DNA of 64,000 bases. It comes from Aneurinibacillus sp. REN35 (lineage in GTDB: Bacteria; Bacillota; Bacilli; Aneurinibacillales; Aneurinibacillaceae). Shown here one piece after another: positions 43,896 through 53,264 of this stretch; position 1 is the first letter of the stretch, and the number at the start of each line of letters is the position of its first letter. Location of the stretch: contig NZ_JBFTXJ020000001.1 in the NCBI RefSeq assembly GCF_041379945.2, forward strand, positions 372,001 to 436,000. Reading direction: 5' to 3'. The notes under the pieces were generated by a model. It ran no database searches, had not been told where the DNA came from, and saw only the letters and a program-made list of their open reading frames with translations. Made by a program: the position numbers and the translations under genes.

Positions 43896-45080
43896 ATGAA
43901 AATCGTTGTATTAGGCGGTGCAGGAAAAGTCGCACTAGGAGCTATTCAGGATTTTGTTGAAAATGACTCTGTTGAAAGCGTTCTATTGGCAGATATTAAT
44001 GTAGACGCGCTAGAGAAGCGGAAGGCCTCTTTAGGTGCAGAAAAAGTTAGCTGCCAGCAAGTAGATTTACATGATCACCATGCTCTGGTGAGATTGTTGG
44101 ATGATTATGATGCGTGTCTGAATGGAAGTTCTCATCATTTTAACCTGCAAGTAATGAAGGCGTGTCTCGAATCAAGAACACATTATACGGACTTTGGCGG
44201 ATTGTTTCACTGGGCGCGACAGCAGCTTAAGATGCATGACCAGTTTGAGCAAGCGGGAATTACGGGAATCGTCGGATCAGGTAGTGCGCCAGGGATTGTG
44301 AATGTAATGGCTCGGTATGCATACGACAACCTTGACACGGTAGAATCGGTTGAGATTCGGGATGGTATTGTCAACTTCAATGCAGGAGAGTATGACTTTG
44401 TTCCACCCTATGCCATAGAGACCTTACTCGATGAGTTTATTATGAATCCATATGAATTTAGAGATGGTGAATTCGTTGAGGTAGCACCGTTTTCCGGCGG
44501 AGAAGTTATAGATTTTCCGCAGCCTATCGGTAGACAGACTGTCATTAACACCATTCATTCTGAAGTAGCGACCATTCCGTTAAGTTTTAAAGACAAAGGA
44601 ATTCAAAAAGTAACGTTTAAGCTGGCATTGCCGAAGATGTTTGAAGAAAAGCTGAAGTTTTTAGTGAATATTGGTGTGGGTGGTAGCGAAGCGATTAATG
44701 TAAGAGGAACACAGATAGTACCTCGGCAAGTACTAGCTGCTCTCATTCAGCAAAATGCACAAGTGGCGGCAGCAGGCGGGCCGGTAAAACACGATGATCA
44801 TAAAGCGCTGCGGGTAGAAGTGATCGGAACGAAAGAAGGACAGGACGGCAAGTATGTGATTGATTGTGTGCTCTCCCCGTATGAAAATTGGCCGCATATG
44901 TCTCAAGGCGTTTTTTCTGTAGGGTTCCCGGCGGCTGTGACAACACGATTGTTAGGAGGAGGCGAGATTACGAAAAAAGGTTTCTTTCCATCCGAAGCAG
45001 TCATTCCGCCGCAGCTATACTTTAATGAATTATCTAAGAGAGGAATTAACGTCTACGCTAACTTCATTAAACAAATTTAG
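43896..45080 (+). CDS. Saccharopine-dehydrogenase-like oxidoreductase (paralogue A)
   Basis: A 394-residue protein of the Lys9/saccharopine dehydrogenase-like family. The Rossmann entry MKIVVLGGAGKVALGAI is complete, followed by LLADIN (adenine-ribose Asp), a VDLHDHHAL turn, and GIVGSGSAPGIVNVMARYA near residue 130, typical of the family before the catalytic domain. Known members cleave or form secondary amines such as saccharopine (NAD(P)-dependent). Start ATG 43896 follows AGGGAGGT. A paralogue of similar length (399 residues) lies in the 2-AEP operon at 59.1 kb. Neighbours here are a semialdehyde dehydrogenase and an amino acid ABC importer. The substrate is unknown. Confidence 0.8.
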   Translation: MKIVVLGGAGKVALGAIQDFVENDSVESVLLADINVDALEKRKASLGAEKVSCQQVDLHDHHALVRLLDDYDACLNGSSHHFNLQVMKACLESRTHYTDFGGLFHWARQQLKMHDQFEQAGITGIVGSGSAPGIVNVMARYAYDNLDTVESVEIRDGIVNFNAGEYDFVPPYAIETLLDEFIMNPYEFRDGEFVEVAPFSGGEVIDFPQPIGRQTVINTIHSEVATIPLSFKDKGIQKVTFKLALPKMFEEKLKFLVNIGVGGSEAINVRGTQIVPRQVLAALIQQNAQVAAAGGPVKHDDHKALRVEVIGTKEGQDGKYVIDCVLSPYENWPHMSQGVFSVGFPAAVTTRLLGGGEITKKGFFPSEAVIPPQLYFNELSKRGINVYANFIKQI

Positions 45081-45256
45081 ACGAATGTAATGAATAGTAG
45101 CAGTGCTGCATTCGTCAGTACAACAGGAAAATTACGGATAAAATAAACTGAAAATTTATTTTTTTAAAACGATTACTTTCCTATTGTTACCATTTTTTGT
45201 GGCGCTGCTACCTCTTTTGTGACAATGTACATTATTATGCAGCAGGAGTGAGTGAA
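45081..45256 (+). other. Intergenic region before the semialdehyde dehydrogenase gene
   Basis: Contains ACGAATG / CATTCGT inverted arms (45081-45115) that could form a weak hairpin, and a cre-like TTAAAACGATTACT at 45164-45177 (two mismatches from the cre consensus). No gene. Promoter not certain. Confidence 0.4.
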
Positions 45257-46717
45257 ATGACAGGTATGGATCATACAGTAAGTCCATTGAAGAATTTTAT
45301 AAACGGTGAATGGGTTGCATCTGATTCTCGCTATGAAGATGTGCCAAACCCGGCAACAGGTGAAGTGATTGCGCGCGTTCCTTTATCTACCCGCAAAGAA
45401 TTAGATCTTGCGGTAGAGGCAGCAGGTAGAGCTTTTCTAACGTGGCGCAGGACGGCTGTTCCTCGACGCGCCCGCATTTTATTTAAATATCAGCAGCTTC
45501 TCATTGAGAATTGGAGTGAATTAGCGAAGCTGATTACGATTGAAAATGGCAAGACCTACGAAGATGCTTACGGTGAAGTGCAGCGTGGCATTGAGTGTGT
45601 TGAATTTGCAGCGGGTGCTCCTACACTAATGATGGGGAATCAGCTTCCCGATATTGCCACAGGAATTGAATCAGGCATGTATCGTTATCCAATCGGGGTT
45701 GTAGGCGGTATCACGCCGTTTAATTTTCCAATGATGGTTCCTTGCTGGATGTTCCCCTTAGCAATTGCCTGCGGTAACACGTTTGTTTTGAAACCATCGG
45801 AACGGACCCCGTTGCTTGCAAATCGCTTAGCAGAATTATTTCAAGAAGCTGGGTTGCCTGACGGTGTGCTTAATATTGTACATGGTGCTCACGATGTAGT
45901 GAATGGATTGTTAGAACATCCAGATGTAAAGGCCATCTCTTTTGTCGGTTCCCAGCCGGTAGCGGAGTATGTGTATAAAACGGCTGCAGCTCATGGCAAG
46001 CGGGTTCAAGCTTTGGCAGGCGCGAAAAACCACTCGATTGTTATGCCGGATGCGGACCTGGATATAGCTGTTCAGCAAATTGTAAGTGCAGCCTATGGCT
46101 CTGCCGGTGAAAGATGCATGGCTGCTTCCGTGGTCGTTGCGGTTGGAGCCATCGCAGAACCATTGATGGAGAAAATCACGGCAGCCATAGATAAGATCAA
46201 AATAGGAAACGGACTGGAGGAGGGCGTATTTCTTGGTCCGGTTATCCGTGATAGCCATAAAGACAGGACGATAAAATATATCGAAGCAGGCGAGAATGAA
46301 GGAGCCGCTTTACTGCGGGATGGCCGTAAGGATGTCGCCGCGAATGGACAAGGTTATTTTGTCGGCCCGACGCTTTTTGACCATGTAACAACCAAGATGT
46401 CGATCTGGAAAGATGAGATTTTCGCTCCGGTACTTTCCGTTGTGCGTGTAAGCAATCTTGATGAAGCGATCCAGGTTACAAATCAATCGGAGTTTGCGAA
46501 TGGAGCATGCATCTATACTGACAGCGCAAAAGCTGTGCGCCAATTCCGTGAAGACATTGACGCAGGGATGCTCGGAGTTAATCTCGGCGTACCGGCTCCG
46601 ATGGCATTCTTCCCGTTCTCCGGCTACAAGAAATCCTTCTATGGCGATTTACATGCCAATGGTCGAGATGGAGTGGAGTTCTATACCCGTAAGAAAATGC
46701 TAACTGCCCGTTATTAA
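45257..46717 (+). CDS. mmsA: CoA-acylating methylmalonate-semialdehyde dehydrogenase
   Basis: A 486-residue aldehyde dehydrogenase of the MmsA/IolA branch. The N-terminus (FINGEWV), [37 protein letters not shown] and the catalytic-Cys motif [13 protein letters not shown] (C287 by my count; this branch has GERCMA where others have GQRC) are seen; [20 protein letters not shown] is the branch-specific C-terminal text. It converts (methyl)malonate semialdehyde with CoA and NAD to propionyl-CoA or acetyl-CoA. Start ATG 45257 follows AGGAG with 8-base spacing. It probably finishes a pathway starting from the imported amino acid and paralogue A. Confidence 0.93.
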   Translation: MTGMDHTVSPLKNFINGEWVASDSRYEDVPNPATGEVIARVPLSTRKELDLAVEAAGRAFLTWRRTAVPRRARILFKYQQLLIENWSELAKLITIENGKTYEDAYGEVQRGIECVEFAAGAPTLMMGNQLPDIATGIESGMYRYPIGVVGGITPFNFPMMVPCWMFPLAIACGNTFVLKPSERTPLLANRLAELFQEAGLPDGVLNIVHGAHDVVNGLLEHPDVKAISFVGSQPVAEYVYKTAAAHGKRVQALAGAKNHSIVMPDADLDIAVQQIVSAAYGSAGERCMAASVVVAVGAIAEPLMEKITAAIDKIKIGNGLEEGVFLGPVIRDSHKDRTIKYIEAGENEGAALLRDGRKDVAANGQGYFVGPTLFDHVTTKMSIWKDEIFAPVLSVVRVSNLDEAIQVTNQSEFANGACIYTDSAKAVRQFREDIDAGMLGVNLGVPAPMAFFPFSGYKKSFYGDLHANGRDGVEFYTRKKMLTARY

Positions 46718-46780
46718 TGAATAGGTCCTATATAAAAACACGATAAGGCTGCATCATTTTATTGAGAAAGGGAGTAGACG

Positions 46781-47581
46781 ATGAAAAAAAGAGGATTGTG
46801 GTTATCGCTGTTCGTACTAGGGATGGTTTTATTGATTAGTGCTTGCTCATCTTCCGCCTCTAAAGAAGGCGAAGGAGCCTCTGAGCTGGGGGCTATCAAG
46901 GAGGCTGGCGTACTGCGCGTTGGTGCGACGACAACGGGTGTTCCTTTCACATTCTTGGATACAAAAACGAACCAAATTGATGGGGTTATGGTCGATGTCG
47001 CCAAAAAAGTGGGTGAACATCTAAATGTAAAAGTGGAGATTGTACAGACAAAATTCTCATCACTCATCCCTTCCCTAGAAGCGGATAAAATTGATGTGAT
47101 TTCAGCCGGGATGCTCAAGACGGAAGAACGTGCAAAGATGATCAACTTCTCCACTCCGGTCTATAACTACGGGGAAGCCTTAATCGTCCCTAGAGACAGT
47201 GAAGGGATTAAGACGTTCGAAGATTTAAAAGGAAAAACAGTAGGTGTGCAAGAAGGAACGACCTTTTTAAAGGCAATGAAAGAACAGTCGGATATAAAAG
47301 TGCAAAGTTATAAAACAATGGCGGATATGGTGGTTGAAGTACAGAACGGACGTATTGATGCGTTTCTAGCTGATTATCCTGTCATGAAGCATATGATCAA
47401 TGGAAATAAGAGTCTTGGTGTGAAGATTGTAGAAGATTACAAGGCGCAGTGGCCTGGGGATGTTTCCCTTGGGATTACTAAAGGGGCAGATGATTTAACA
47501 AAGGCAATAAATGAAGCAATTGACGCAATGAAGAAGAACGGAGAACTGGAAGCCATCATTAAAAAGTGGAATTTGCAATAA
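46781..47581 (+). CDS. Amino acid ABC transporter, substrate-binding lipoprotein
   Basis: A 266-residue family 3 solute-binding protein. The N-terminal signal ends in a lipobox (LISACSSS near residue 22). The two-lobed fold shows VGATTTGVPFTFLDTKTNQIDG, VDVAKKVGEHL, and the hinge segment FEDLKGKTVGVQEGTTF, typical of polar amino acid receptors (residues 50-250). It is followed by permease and ATPase genes of the same importer. Ligand unknown; the family takes Glu, Gln, Arg, His, Lys and cystine-like compounds. Confidence 0.93.
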   Translation: MKKRGLWLSLFVLGMVLLISACSSSASKEGEGASELGAIKEAGVLRVGATTTGVPFTFLDTKTNQIDGVMVDVAKKVGEHLNVKVEIVQTKFSSLIPSLEADKIDVISAGMLKTEERAKMINFSTPVYNYGEALIVPRDSEGIKTFEDLKGKTVGVQEGTTFLKAMKEQSDIKVQSYKTMADMVVEVQNGRIDAFLADYPVMKHMINGNKSLGVKIVEDYKAQWPGDVSLGITKGADDLTKAINEAIDAMKKNGELEAIIKKWNLQ

Positions 47582-47605
47582 CGGTGAGTGAAGGAGGAAG
47601 CATCC

Positions 47606-48262
47606 TTGTTTGATATACTACAATTCTTACCCACTTTGCTGCAAGGTGCATGGGTTACAATCCAGATTACCGTATTATCTTTAATCATTGCCTTGGTTAT
47701 CGGTATGATTCTTGCGTTAATGCGTATCTCTGATAATGTTATCCTCAGTAAAGTTGCAGGATTTTATATAAGCGTCATTCGCGGTACACCTTTATTGGTT
47801 CAGTTGATGTATGTTTACTTTGTTCTTCCTGAATTGGGCTTTAAGTTTTCACCGTTTGTTTCTGCCCTTATCGGTCTCTCGCTCAATGAGAGTGCTTATT
47901 TAGCGGAGATTTTCCGTGCGGGGATTCGTTCTATCGGCAAAGGACAATTGGAAGCGGCCTATGCAATCGGTATGAATTATCCTACCGCGATGAGACGGAT
48001 TATACTGCCGCAAGCATTACGCAATGTTCTTCCGCCTATAGGGAATTCGGCTATCATTCTCCTGAAAAACTCTTCGTTAGCTGCCGTCATTACGGTTGGG
48101 GAGCTTATGCATATGGGAGAAGAGCTGGCGTCCTCGACCTTCCGTAACCTTGAGATCTTTACGCTCGTTGCGATTCTGTACTGGATATTGCATTATCCTT
48201 TGGCGTACTATATCGATTCCCTAGAAAGGAAGATGAATTATGATACGGGTCGAAGGCATTAA
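47606..48262 (+). CDS. Amino acid ABC transporter permease
   Basis: A 218-residue permease of the HisM type with five predicted helices. The EAA loop [23 protein letters not shown] near residue 135 is the ATPase contact. TTG 47606 is preferred: it lies 8 bases after AAGGAGG, which an upstream GTG (47588) would include. The 3' end overlaps the ATPase gene by 23 bases. It forms the channel for the receptor encoded just upstream. Confidence 0.92.
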   Translation: MFDILQFLPTLLQGAWVTIQITVLSLIIALVIGMILALMRISDNVILSKVAGFYISVIRGTPLLVQLMYVYFVLPELGFKFSPFVSALIGLSLNESAYLAEIFRAGIRSIGKGQLEAAYAIGMNYPTAMRRIILPQALRNVLPPIGNSAIILLKNSSLAAVITVGELMHMGEELASSTFRNLEIFTLVAILYWILHYPLAYYIDSLERKMNYDTGRRH

Positions 48263-48992
48263 GAAAAGCTTCCATAACAATGACGTGCTCAAGGGAATCT
48301 CTACTCATATTAAAAAAGGAGAGACCGTAGTTATTATCGGTCCGAGTGGAAGCGGAAAAAGTACCTTATTGCGGACGATCAATTTTCTTGAAATCCCGGA
48401 TGAGGGAGATATCTTCATTGACGGAAAGAAAATTCACTTCGATAAAAAGAGTAAAAAGCGAAAGAACGATGCGGAAATCTGTCAGGTTCGGGCAGAAACG
48501 GGTATGGTGTTTCAAAACTTTAATTTATTCCAGCATATGACGGTTCTTCAAAACATTATTGAAGGGCCGGTGAGTGTAAAAAAGATGGAGAAAGAAAAGG
48601 CCGTCCATATAGCAAAAGAGCTCTTAGAAAAAGTAGGTTTGGCAAGCAAGGAACACAGTTACCCGAGCGAGTTATCCGGAGGACAGCAGCAGCGGATTGC
48701 GATTGCGCGTGCCTTAGCGATGCAGCCAAAGGCGATTCTATTTGATGAGCCTACATCCGCGCTTGACCCCGAATTGGTCGGTGAAGTGCTACAGGTTATG
48801 CGTAATCTGGCAAATGAAGGAATGACAATGGTTATTGTTACACATGAAATGGATTTTGCGCGCGGAGTCGGGGATCATATCATTTTTATGGATGGTGGAT
48901 TTATAGTGGAAGAAGGGCCGCCGGAAGATGTTTTTGATCGTCCCAAGTCAGAGAGGCTGCAGCAGTTTTTGTCTAAGCTGGTAGAAAGATAA
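48240..48992 (+). CDS. Amino acid ABC transporter ATP-binding protein
   Basis: A 250-residue ATPase. Walker [10 protein letters not shown] (about 37-45), signature [15 protein letters not shown] (about 145-160), Walker [15 protein letters not shown], and switch His in VIVTHEM are intact. The sequence [20 protein letters not shown] near residue 70-90 is the insertion typical of the cystine/polar amino acid TcyN/GlnQ group. Start ATG 48240 lies within the permease 3' end. It drives import of the amino acid that feeds the MmsA module. Confidence 0.95.
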   Translation: MIRVEGIKKSFHNNDVLKGISTHIKKGETVVIIGPSGSGKSTLLRTINFLEIPDEGDIFIDGKKIHFDKKSKKRKNDAEICQVRAETGMVFQNFNLFQHMTVLQNIIEGPVSVKKMEKEKAVHIAKELLEKVGLASKEHSYPSELSGGQQQRIAIARALAMQPKAILFDEPTSALDPELVGEVLQVMRNLANEGMTMVIVTHEMDFARGVGDHIIFMDGGFIVEEGPPEDVFDRPKSERLQQFLSKLVER

Positions 48993-49011
48993 GAGCATCT
49001 ATCATGTTAGA

Positions 49012-49089
49012 GTGAAGCCGGAAGAAGTGCATACGCTAACTAAAGCTGCACGTCATATCGAACAATCCATTCTTGCAGCCACTGGCTGA
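49012..49089 (+). pseudogene. Possible short gene remnant
   Basis: A 25-codon frame from GTG 49012 to TGA 49087 reads VKPEEVHTLTKAARHIEQSI, then LAATG. The look of a C-terminal amphipathic helix suggests the end of an enzyme or regulator (weakly IclR-like). Without a start or partner it is only a candidate remnant. Confidence 0.25.
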
Positions 49090-49097
49090 TTATCAAA

Positions 49098-49136
49098 AGA
49101 GACTGCCTGGAATCCCGTGTGGCAGTCTCTTCTTTA
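49098..49136. terminator. Terminator between the ABC importer operon and a minus-strand ORF
   Basis: 10-bp perfect stem AGAGACTGCC / GGCAGTCTCT, 13-base loop, then TCTTTA. Confidence 0.75.
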
Positions 49137-49166
49137 TATACCGTTTTTACATGGAGACCAGTTTCT

Positions 49167-49469
49167 TTATTTGAACGAAACAGGCCGAATATAGGATAGG
49201 CCATTCGTTTGTTCATTTCGGATGCTTTGCTTAAGCTTTTGGGAGAGCTGCTCGATGAGCTTTCGCTCTGATGACCAAAGCAGCCACCGCGTCTTCTGAT
49301 ACTCTTCGAGTAAAGCCAGGATGGTTTCCTTTTCATCCGTAGAGTAGACGCCTTTGGCAATGGATGCGGCATAGAGAGTAAGCCGGAGTTTCATGCTGAT
49401 GGAGAGATCCGCCCGCTTCTTTTGTATGAGTTTTTGAATTAATCCCAGTTCTTTTTTGGTAAACATCAT
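49167..49469 (-). CDS. Hypothetical helical protein
   Basis: A 100-residue protein rich in Lys, Glu, Leu and Gln, predicted almost wholly helical (KKELGLIQKLIQKKRADLS, then TILALLEEYQKTRWLLWSS, IEQLSQKLKQSI). No family recognised. Ribosome site is only GTGGGG before the ATG pair at 49469, so expression is uncertain. It sits alone between a terminator and a non-coding stretch of about 200 bases upstream of the UvrA-like gene. Three overlapping frames on this strand were judged shadows because they lack this codon and composition regularity. Confidence 0.45.
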   Translation of the reverse strand: MMFTKKELGLIQKLIQKKRADLSISMKLRLTLYAASIAKGVYSTDEKETILALLEEYQKTRWLLWSSERKLIEQLSQKLKQSIRNEQTNGLSYIRPVSFK

Positions 49470-49687
49470 ATCCCCACTTACTTATCGAAGGCGTCCATAG
49501 AATGCTACTATCTTTATAGCAAGAAAGCAAGTGTGTCGTTTGTCTATGAACAGTCGAATATTGTTTATATTGTATTTTATTTCCTTACGCTCTATTCTAC
49601 ATGCCTCAAGCATGCGGGGCTAGATAGAGAAAGAATACAAAATTCGACAAAGTAGGTAAGGAGAGAAAGCCGCTTATTGTACGTAAC

Positions 49688-51961
49688 TTAATTCGGCGCG
49701 ATATATTCCTTAATATATTTTCCTGTGATCGAAGCCTCACACTGCAGAATATCCTTAGGCTCCCCTGAGAAAATTACGTTTCCGCCAGCCTGTCCCGCAC
49801 CGGGTCCAAGATCGATAATCCAATCTGCCTGACTAATGATATCGAGGTTATGTTCAATGACAATGACGGTGCTGTCTTGGTCGATGAGACGCTCCATCAT
49901 GCGCATCAACTGTTCGCAATCGGATAGATGCAGTCCTGTCGATGGCTCATCAAGTATATAAATCTTGCCTCGTTTTTCTAGTTCGGCCGCCAGCTTTACC
50001 CGCTGCCGTTCACCTCCTGATAATGTGTGCAGCGGCTGACCGAGCGTCATATAGCCTAAGCCTACATCTTTGATCCGCTGTAAAGTTGGCTGTATGTCCT
50101 TTTCCGTGAAGAACTCCATTGCTTCGTCAATTGTCATTGCCAGGATGTCGCTAATACTTTTCTTACGGAGGGAATACTGGAGCACCTCTTTGCGGAAGCG
50201 GCGCCCTTGGCATGCTTCACAAACGGTTGAGATGGTATCCATAAATGCCAGGTCGGTCGTGATGCTGCCTAAGCCTTTGCATACGGGGCAGGCTCCCTTA
50301 GCATTAAAGCTGAATAGAGAAGCGCTTACTCCGTTTTGTTCGGCAAACAGCGCACGAATCGTATCAAATATGCCGGTGAATGTGGCAATGTTGGAGCGCT
50401 GAGATGTATGGATTGGTTTTTGATCGATAAAGATCGTTTCAGAATACTGAGCAGGAAACATATGGTTGATGAGCGTGCTTTTCCCTGACCCGGCCACACC
50501 GGTTACGACGGTGATGACCCCTTTGGGGATAGAGACCGTCACGTTTTTTAAATTGTGCAGGGAGGCGTTCGCAATGGAAAGCCAGCCGGTCGGTTTGCGT
50601 ACTGTTTTCTTCAACTCCGGTCGGCGATTCAGAAAGATACCAGTTAAGGTGTTTGCTTTGCGGAGGCCTGCCAGATTGCCTTCATAGACGATGGTACCGC
50701 CTGCTGTTCCGGCCCTCGGTCCCATATCAATAACATGGTCGGCAATTTGAATGACGTCCGGTTCATGCTCAACAATGATGACGGTGTTTCCTTTGTCGCG
50801 CAGCTGTTTTAACAATACGTTAATGTTATGGACATCATGAGGATGAAGCCCGGTGCTCGGTTCATCAAAAATATACGTCAAATCCGTTAAGCTGCTCCCT
50901 AACTGGCGCACCATTTTAATGCGCTGGGATTCCCCGCCGGAGAGGGTAGCGGTTTCCCGGTCCAATGTTATGTATCCGATGCCAATCGAGAGCAGCTGTT
51001 CCAAGCGGACAATAAGTGCCTGGGTGATCGTTACAGCAGCAGGCTCCTTAATTGTTCGCATAAAGTCCAGCAGCTCATTGACTTGCATGCGGGTACAGTC
51101 CGCTATTGTTTTTTCGTTTATCTTACAGGCAAGTACATGTTGATTCAGTCTGGCGCCACGGCACACCGGGCAGATCCCCTTGCCGACCATATGAGCAATC
51201 GCTTCTTTGTACCGTTGCGTGTCGCGCGAATCCTTATGCAAAAAAGTCCGTTCGATTCGAGGGATGATGCCTTCATACATGGAGGTCGGCGGCCATTCAT
51301 CTGTTGGGTTTGGCGGCTTAAAGCCGGTTTTGTAAAGAAGCGTGTCCCATTCTTCCTCGCTATAATCCTTTAGTTTTTTATGATTATCAAACAACCCTGT
51401 AGCTACGTAGCGTTTCCAGCGTACTTCGCCCGGCCGAAATGTTGGGAACTGAATCGCTCCTTCATGCAATGACTTTTCTTTGTCGATCAGCCGCTCTATT
51501 TGGAAGGTGTTCACCTTGCCTAACCCTTCACAGTGCAAGCACATTCCTTGAGGATTGTTAAAGGAAAATACATCGGAATAGCCGACAAATGGCGTCCCGA
51601 TGCGGGAGAATAATAGGCGCAGCAGGGAATTGATGTCCGTGATCGTACCAACGGTTGAACGCGCATTCCCGCCGATTCGCTTCTGATTGATGACGATGGC
51701 GATAGACAGATTTTCAATTGAATCGACTTCAGGGTGGCCGTAATGCGGAAGACGATGACGGATGAAGCTTGAATACGTTTCGTTTAATTGTCGCTGGGAT
51801 TCAGCAGCAATCGTATCAAAGACAAGCGCGGACTTACCGGAACCGGAAACACCGGTAAACACGGTAATTTGTTTCTTTGGAATGGAAACACTCACATTGT
51901 GTAAATTTTTTTCCTTTGCCCCGATCACTAGGATGTGTTTATCTGAGAATGTTTTCACCAT
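49688..51961 (-). CDS. UvrA-like ABC ATPase (short UvrA paralogue)
   Basis: A 757-residue tandem ABC ATPase of the UvrA family. Each half has Walker A (GVSGSGKSALVFDTI; GVAGSGKSTLINHMF), signature (LSGGESQRIKMVRQL; LSGGERQRVKLAAEL) and Walker B with DEPSTGLH. Zinc-finger cysteine pairs CLHCEGLG, CPVCRGARL, CPVCKGLG and CEACQGRR are present. It is about 190 residues shorter than housekeeping UvrA (about 950), the size of UvrA2/DrrC-type proteins that lack the UvrB-binding domain and are linked to tolerance of DNA-binding drugs. ATG 51961 follows GAGAGGAG. It diverges from a WYL regulator. Confidence 0.9.
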   Translation of the reverse strand: MVKTFSDKHILVIGAKEKNLHNVSVSIPKKQITVFTGVSGSGKSALVFDTIAAESQRQLNETYSSFIRHRLPHYGHPEVDSIENLSIAIVINQKRIGGNARSTVGTITDINSLLRLLFSRIGTPFVGYSDVFSFNNPQGMCLHCEGLGKVNTFQIERLIDKEKSLHEGAIQFPTFRPGEVRWKRYVATGLFDNHKKLKDYSEEEWDTLLYKTGFKPPNPTDEWPPTSMYEGIIPRIERTFLHKDSRDTQRYKEAIAHMVGKGICPVCRGARLNQHVLACKINEKTIADCTRMQVNELLDFMRTIKEPAAVTITQALIVRLEQLLSIGIGYITLDRETATLSGGESQRIKMVRQLGSSLTDLTYIFDEPSTGLHPHDVHNINVLLKQLRDKGNTVIIVEHEPDVIQIADHVIDMGPRAGTAGGTIVYEGNLAGLRKANTLTGIFLNRRPELKKTVRKPTGWLSIANASLHNLKNVTVSIPKGVITVVTGVAGSGKSTLINHMFPAQYSETIFIDQKPIHTSQRSNIATFTGIFDTIRALFAEQNGVSASLFSFNAKGACPVCKGLGSITTDLAFMDTISTVCEACQGRRFRKEVLQYSLRKKSISDILAMTIDEAMEFFTEKDIQPTLQRIKDVGLGYMTLGQPLHTLSGGERQRVKLAAELEKRGKIYILDEPSTGLHLSDCEQLMRMMERLIDQDSTVIVIEHNLDIISQADWIIDLGPGAGQAGGNVIFSGEPKDILQCEASITGKYIKEYIAPN

Positions 51962-51988
51962 GAAGCTCCTCTCACACCTATTTTCATT

Positions 51989-52017
51989 TTGACGATCTAC
52001 TCTCTATAGAGTATCGT
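51989..52017 (+). promoter_or_regulatory. Promoter of the WYL regulator with an internal palindrome
   Basis: -35 TTGACG (51989-51994), 17-base spacer, -10 TATCGT (52012-52017). TACTCT-CTAT-AGAGTA (51998-52013) fills the spacer, a classic repressor position. Confidence 0.6.
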
Positions 52018-52025
52018 AATAACAT

Positions 52026-52038
52026 GACAATTATTGTC
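52026..52038. promoter_or_regulatory. Palindrome GACAATTATTGTC
   Basis: Perfect 13-bp dyad around a central T, just after the predicted transcription start and 29 bases before the regulator start. Confidence 0.5.
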
Positions 52039-52066
52039 TACTTATTACCGCGATATAGGAGGCGTT

Positions 52067-53008
52067 ATGTCAAAAGCGAAAATGATTTTCGATTTGATTA
52101 TGTATGTGAATACGAAACGGAATTTTACAGCTCAGGATATAGCGGATGAATTTCAAGTGTCGGTTCGAACCGCCCATCGATATTTGCTAGAGGTCAGTGA
52201 ATTGGGTGTGCCTTTATATACCGAACAGGGGCGGCATGGAGGGTACCGTACGTTAAAGAACCGTCTGCTTCCACCGATTTTGTTTGACGAAGATGAGGCG
52301 TTCGCTATCTTTTTTGCCTTTCAATCACTCAAATACTATCAATCATTACCGTTTGAGCTAAATATTGATTCAGCATCGAGAAAGCTATTTGCCAGTTTTC
52401 CTGATGACACGAAAGCAGCGATCAGCCGTCTTGAGTCGATTCTTGCTTTTTGGAATCCAAGAAGGAGTGCACCTTCTCCCTATTTAAAAGAGATCATTAC
52501 GGCAGTGATTGAGCAGCGGGATATACTCATCAACTATCGATCCAAAAGGGAGACGGCGGCAAGGAGACTGAAGCCCATCGGGATATACGCACATGACGGC
52601 TTGTGGTATATGCCGGCCTATGATTGTAAGCAGGAAAAGGTTCAGTTATTTCGTGTCGATCGGATCGAGTCGTTTGCTCAGTGTGAAACGAGCACAGACT
52701 TTCAAATGGATTTGATGGAATACTTGCAAAGCTATAAGATTAATGAGCCTCTGCGACTGCACGTGACCCTTACAAGGGAAGGAATACGAAGGTGTCAAAG
52801 CGTACCCTGGCTGGAGAAGGATGTCATGGTCACAAATCAAAACCATGGGTTGATTGATACAACGTTTGATAAAAGTGAGCTCGAATTTGTTGCGCAATTT
52901 TTTCTTCAGTTAGGTACGGATGCGAAGGTGATGGAACCACAAGAGGTCGTCGATTTGATCAGAGTGAAGGCCCATCGGCTGCTTGAGCATTATCACTCGG
53001 AATCATAA
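52067..53008 (+). CDS. WYL-domain transcriptional regulator (YafY/YobV type)
   Basis: A 313-residue protein: N-terminal HTH_11-like winged helix (FTAQDIADEFQVSVRTAHRYL) at residues 10-60, a central linker, a WYL domain around residues 150-220 (GIYAHDGLWYMPAYD and RVDRIESF), and a C-terminal WCX-type domain. WYL domains bind nucleic acids or small nucleotides and are often tied to DNA damage. Start ATG 52067 follows ATAGGAGG. It diverges from the UvrA-like gene and has two palindromes in the shared region, so it probably controls both. Confidence 0.9.
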   Translation: MSKAKMIFDLIMYVNTKRNFTAQDIADEFQVSVRTAHRYLLEVSELGVPLYTEQGRHGGYRTLKNRLLPPILFDEDEAFAIFFAFQSLKYYQSLPFELNIDSASRKLFASFPDDTKAAISRLESILAFWNPRRSAPSPYLKEIITAVIEQRDILINYRSKRETAARRLKPIGIYAHDGLWYMPAYDCKQEKVQLFRVDRIESFAQCETSTDFQMDLMEYLQSYKINEPLRLHVTLTREGIRRCQSVPWLEKDVMVTNQNHGLIDTTFDKSELEFVAQFFLQLGTDAKVMEPQEVVDLIRVKAHRLLEHYHSES

Positions 53009-53059
53009 ATGAGCTTCTTTTTTGTTTAAGTAACCGCTCATAATCAAACGAAAGAGGGT

Positions 53060-53106
53060 AAAAGCACGATTCTTTCTTCAATTTTAGAGAGAATGGTGCT
53101 TTTTTA
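53060..53106 (+). terminator. Terminator after the WYL regulator
   Basis: Stem AAAAGCACGATTCT / AGAATGGTGCTTTT with a single mismatch and an AT-rich loop, followed by T tract. Confidence 0.75.
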
Positions 53107-53170
53107 GTTTGTAGAGAGTTAAAGAGAAAAACAAACTAAAAACAACTAAAAACAACGAAATAAACAAAAG

Positions 53171-53198
53171 TTAATGTGGGATTAACATGGAATTAATA
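53171..53198. promoter_or_regulatory. PhoP-type box: three TTAAYR repeats with 11-bp period
   Basis: TTAATG (53171-53176), TTAACA (53182-53187) and TTAATA (53193-53198) are each separated by 5 bases, the direct-repeat spacing of B. subtilis PhoP~P sites (consensus TTAACA-like). They end about 13 bases before a possible -10 (TGTAAT, 53211-53216) and 67 bases before the 2-AEP receptor gene. Confidence 0.7.
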
Positions 53199-53264
53199 TT
53201 TTTTCTTTATTGTAATAGGTGTTAAGCAATTGAAAATCTGTTGATACGAAGCGAGGGAGAAAAA

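Noticed and set aside
49040-49372. A 110-codon minus-strand frame overlapping the helical hypothetical protein
   Set aside because: It reads through the terminator at 49098-49136 and lacks a ribosome site.
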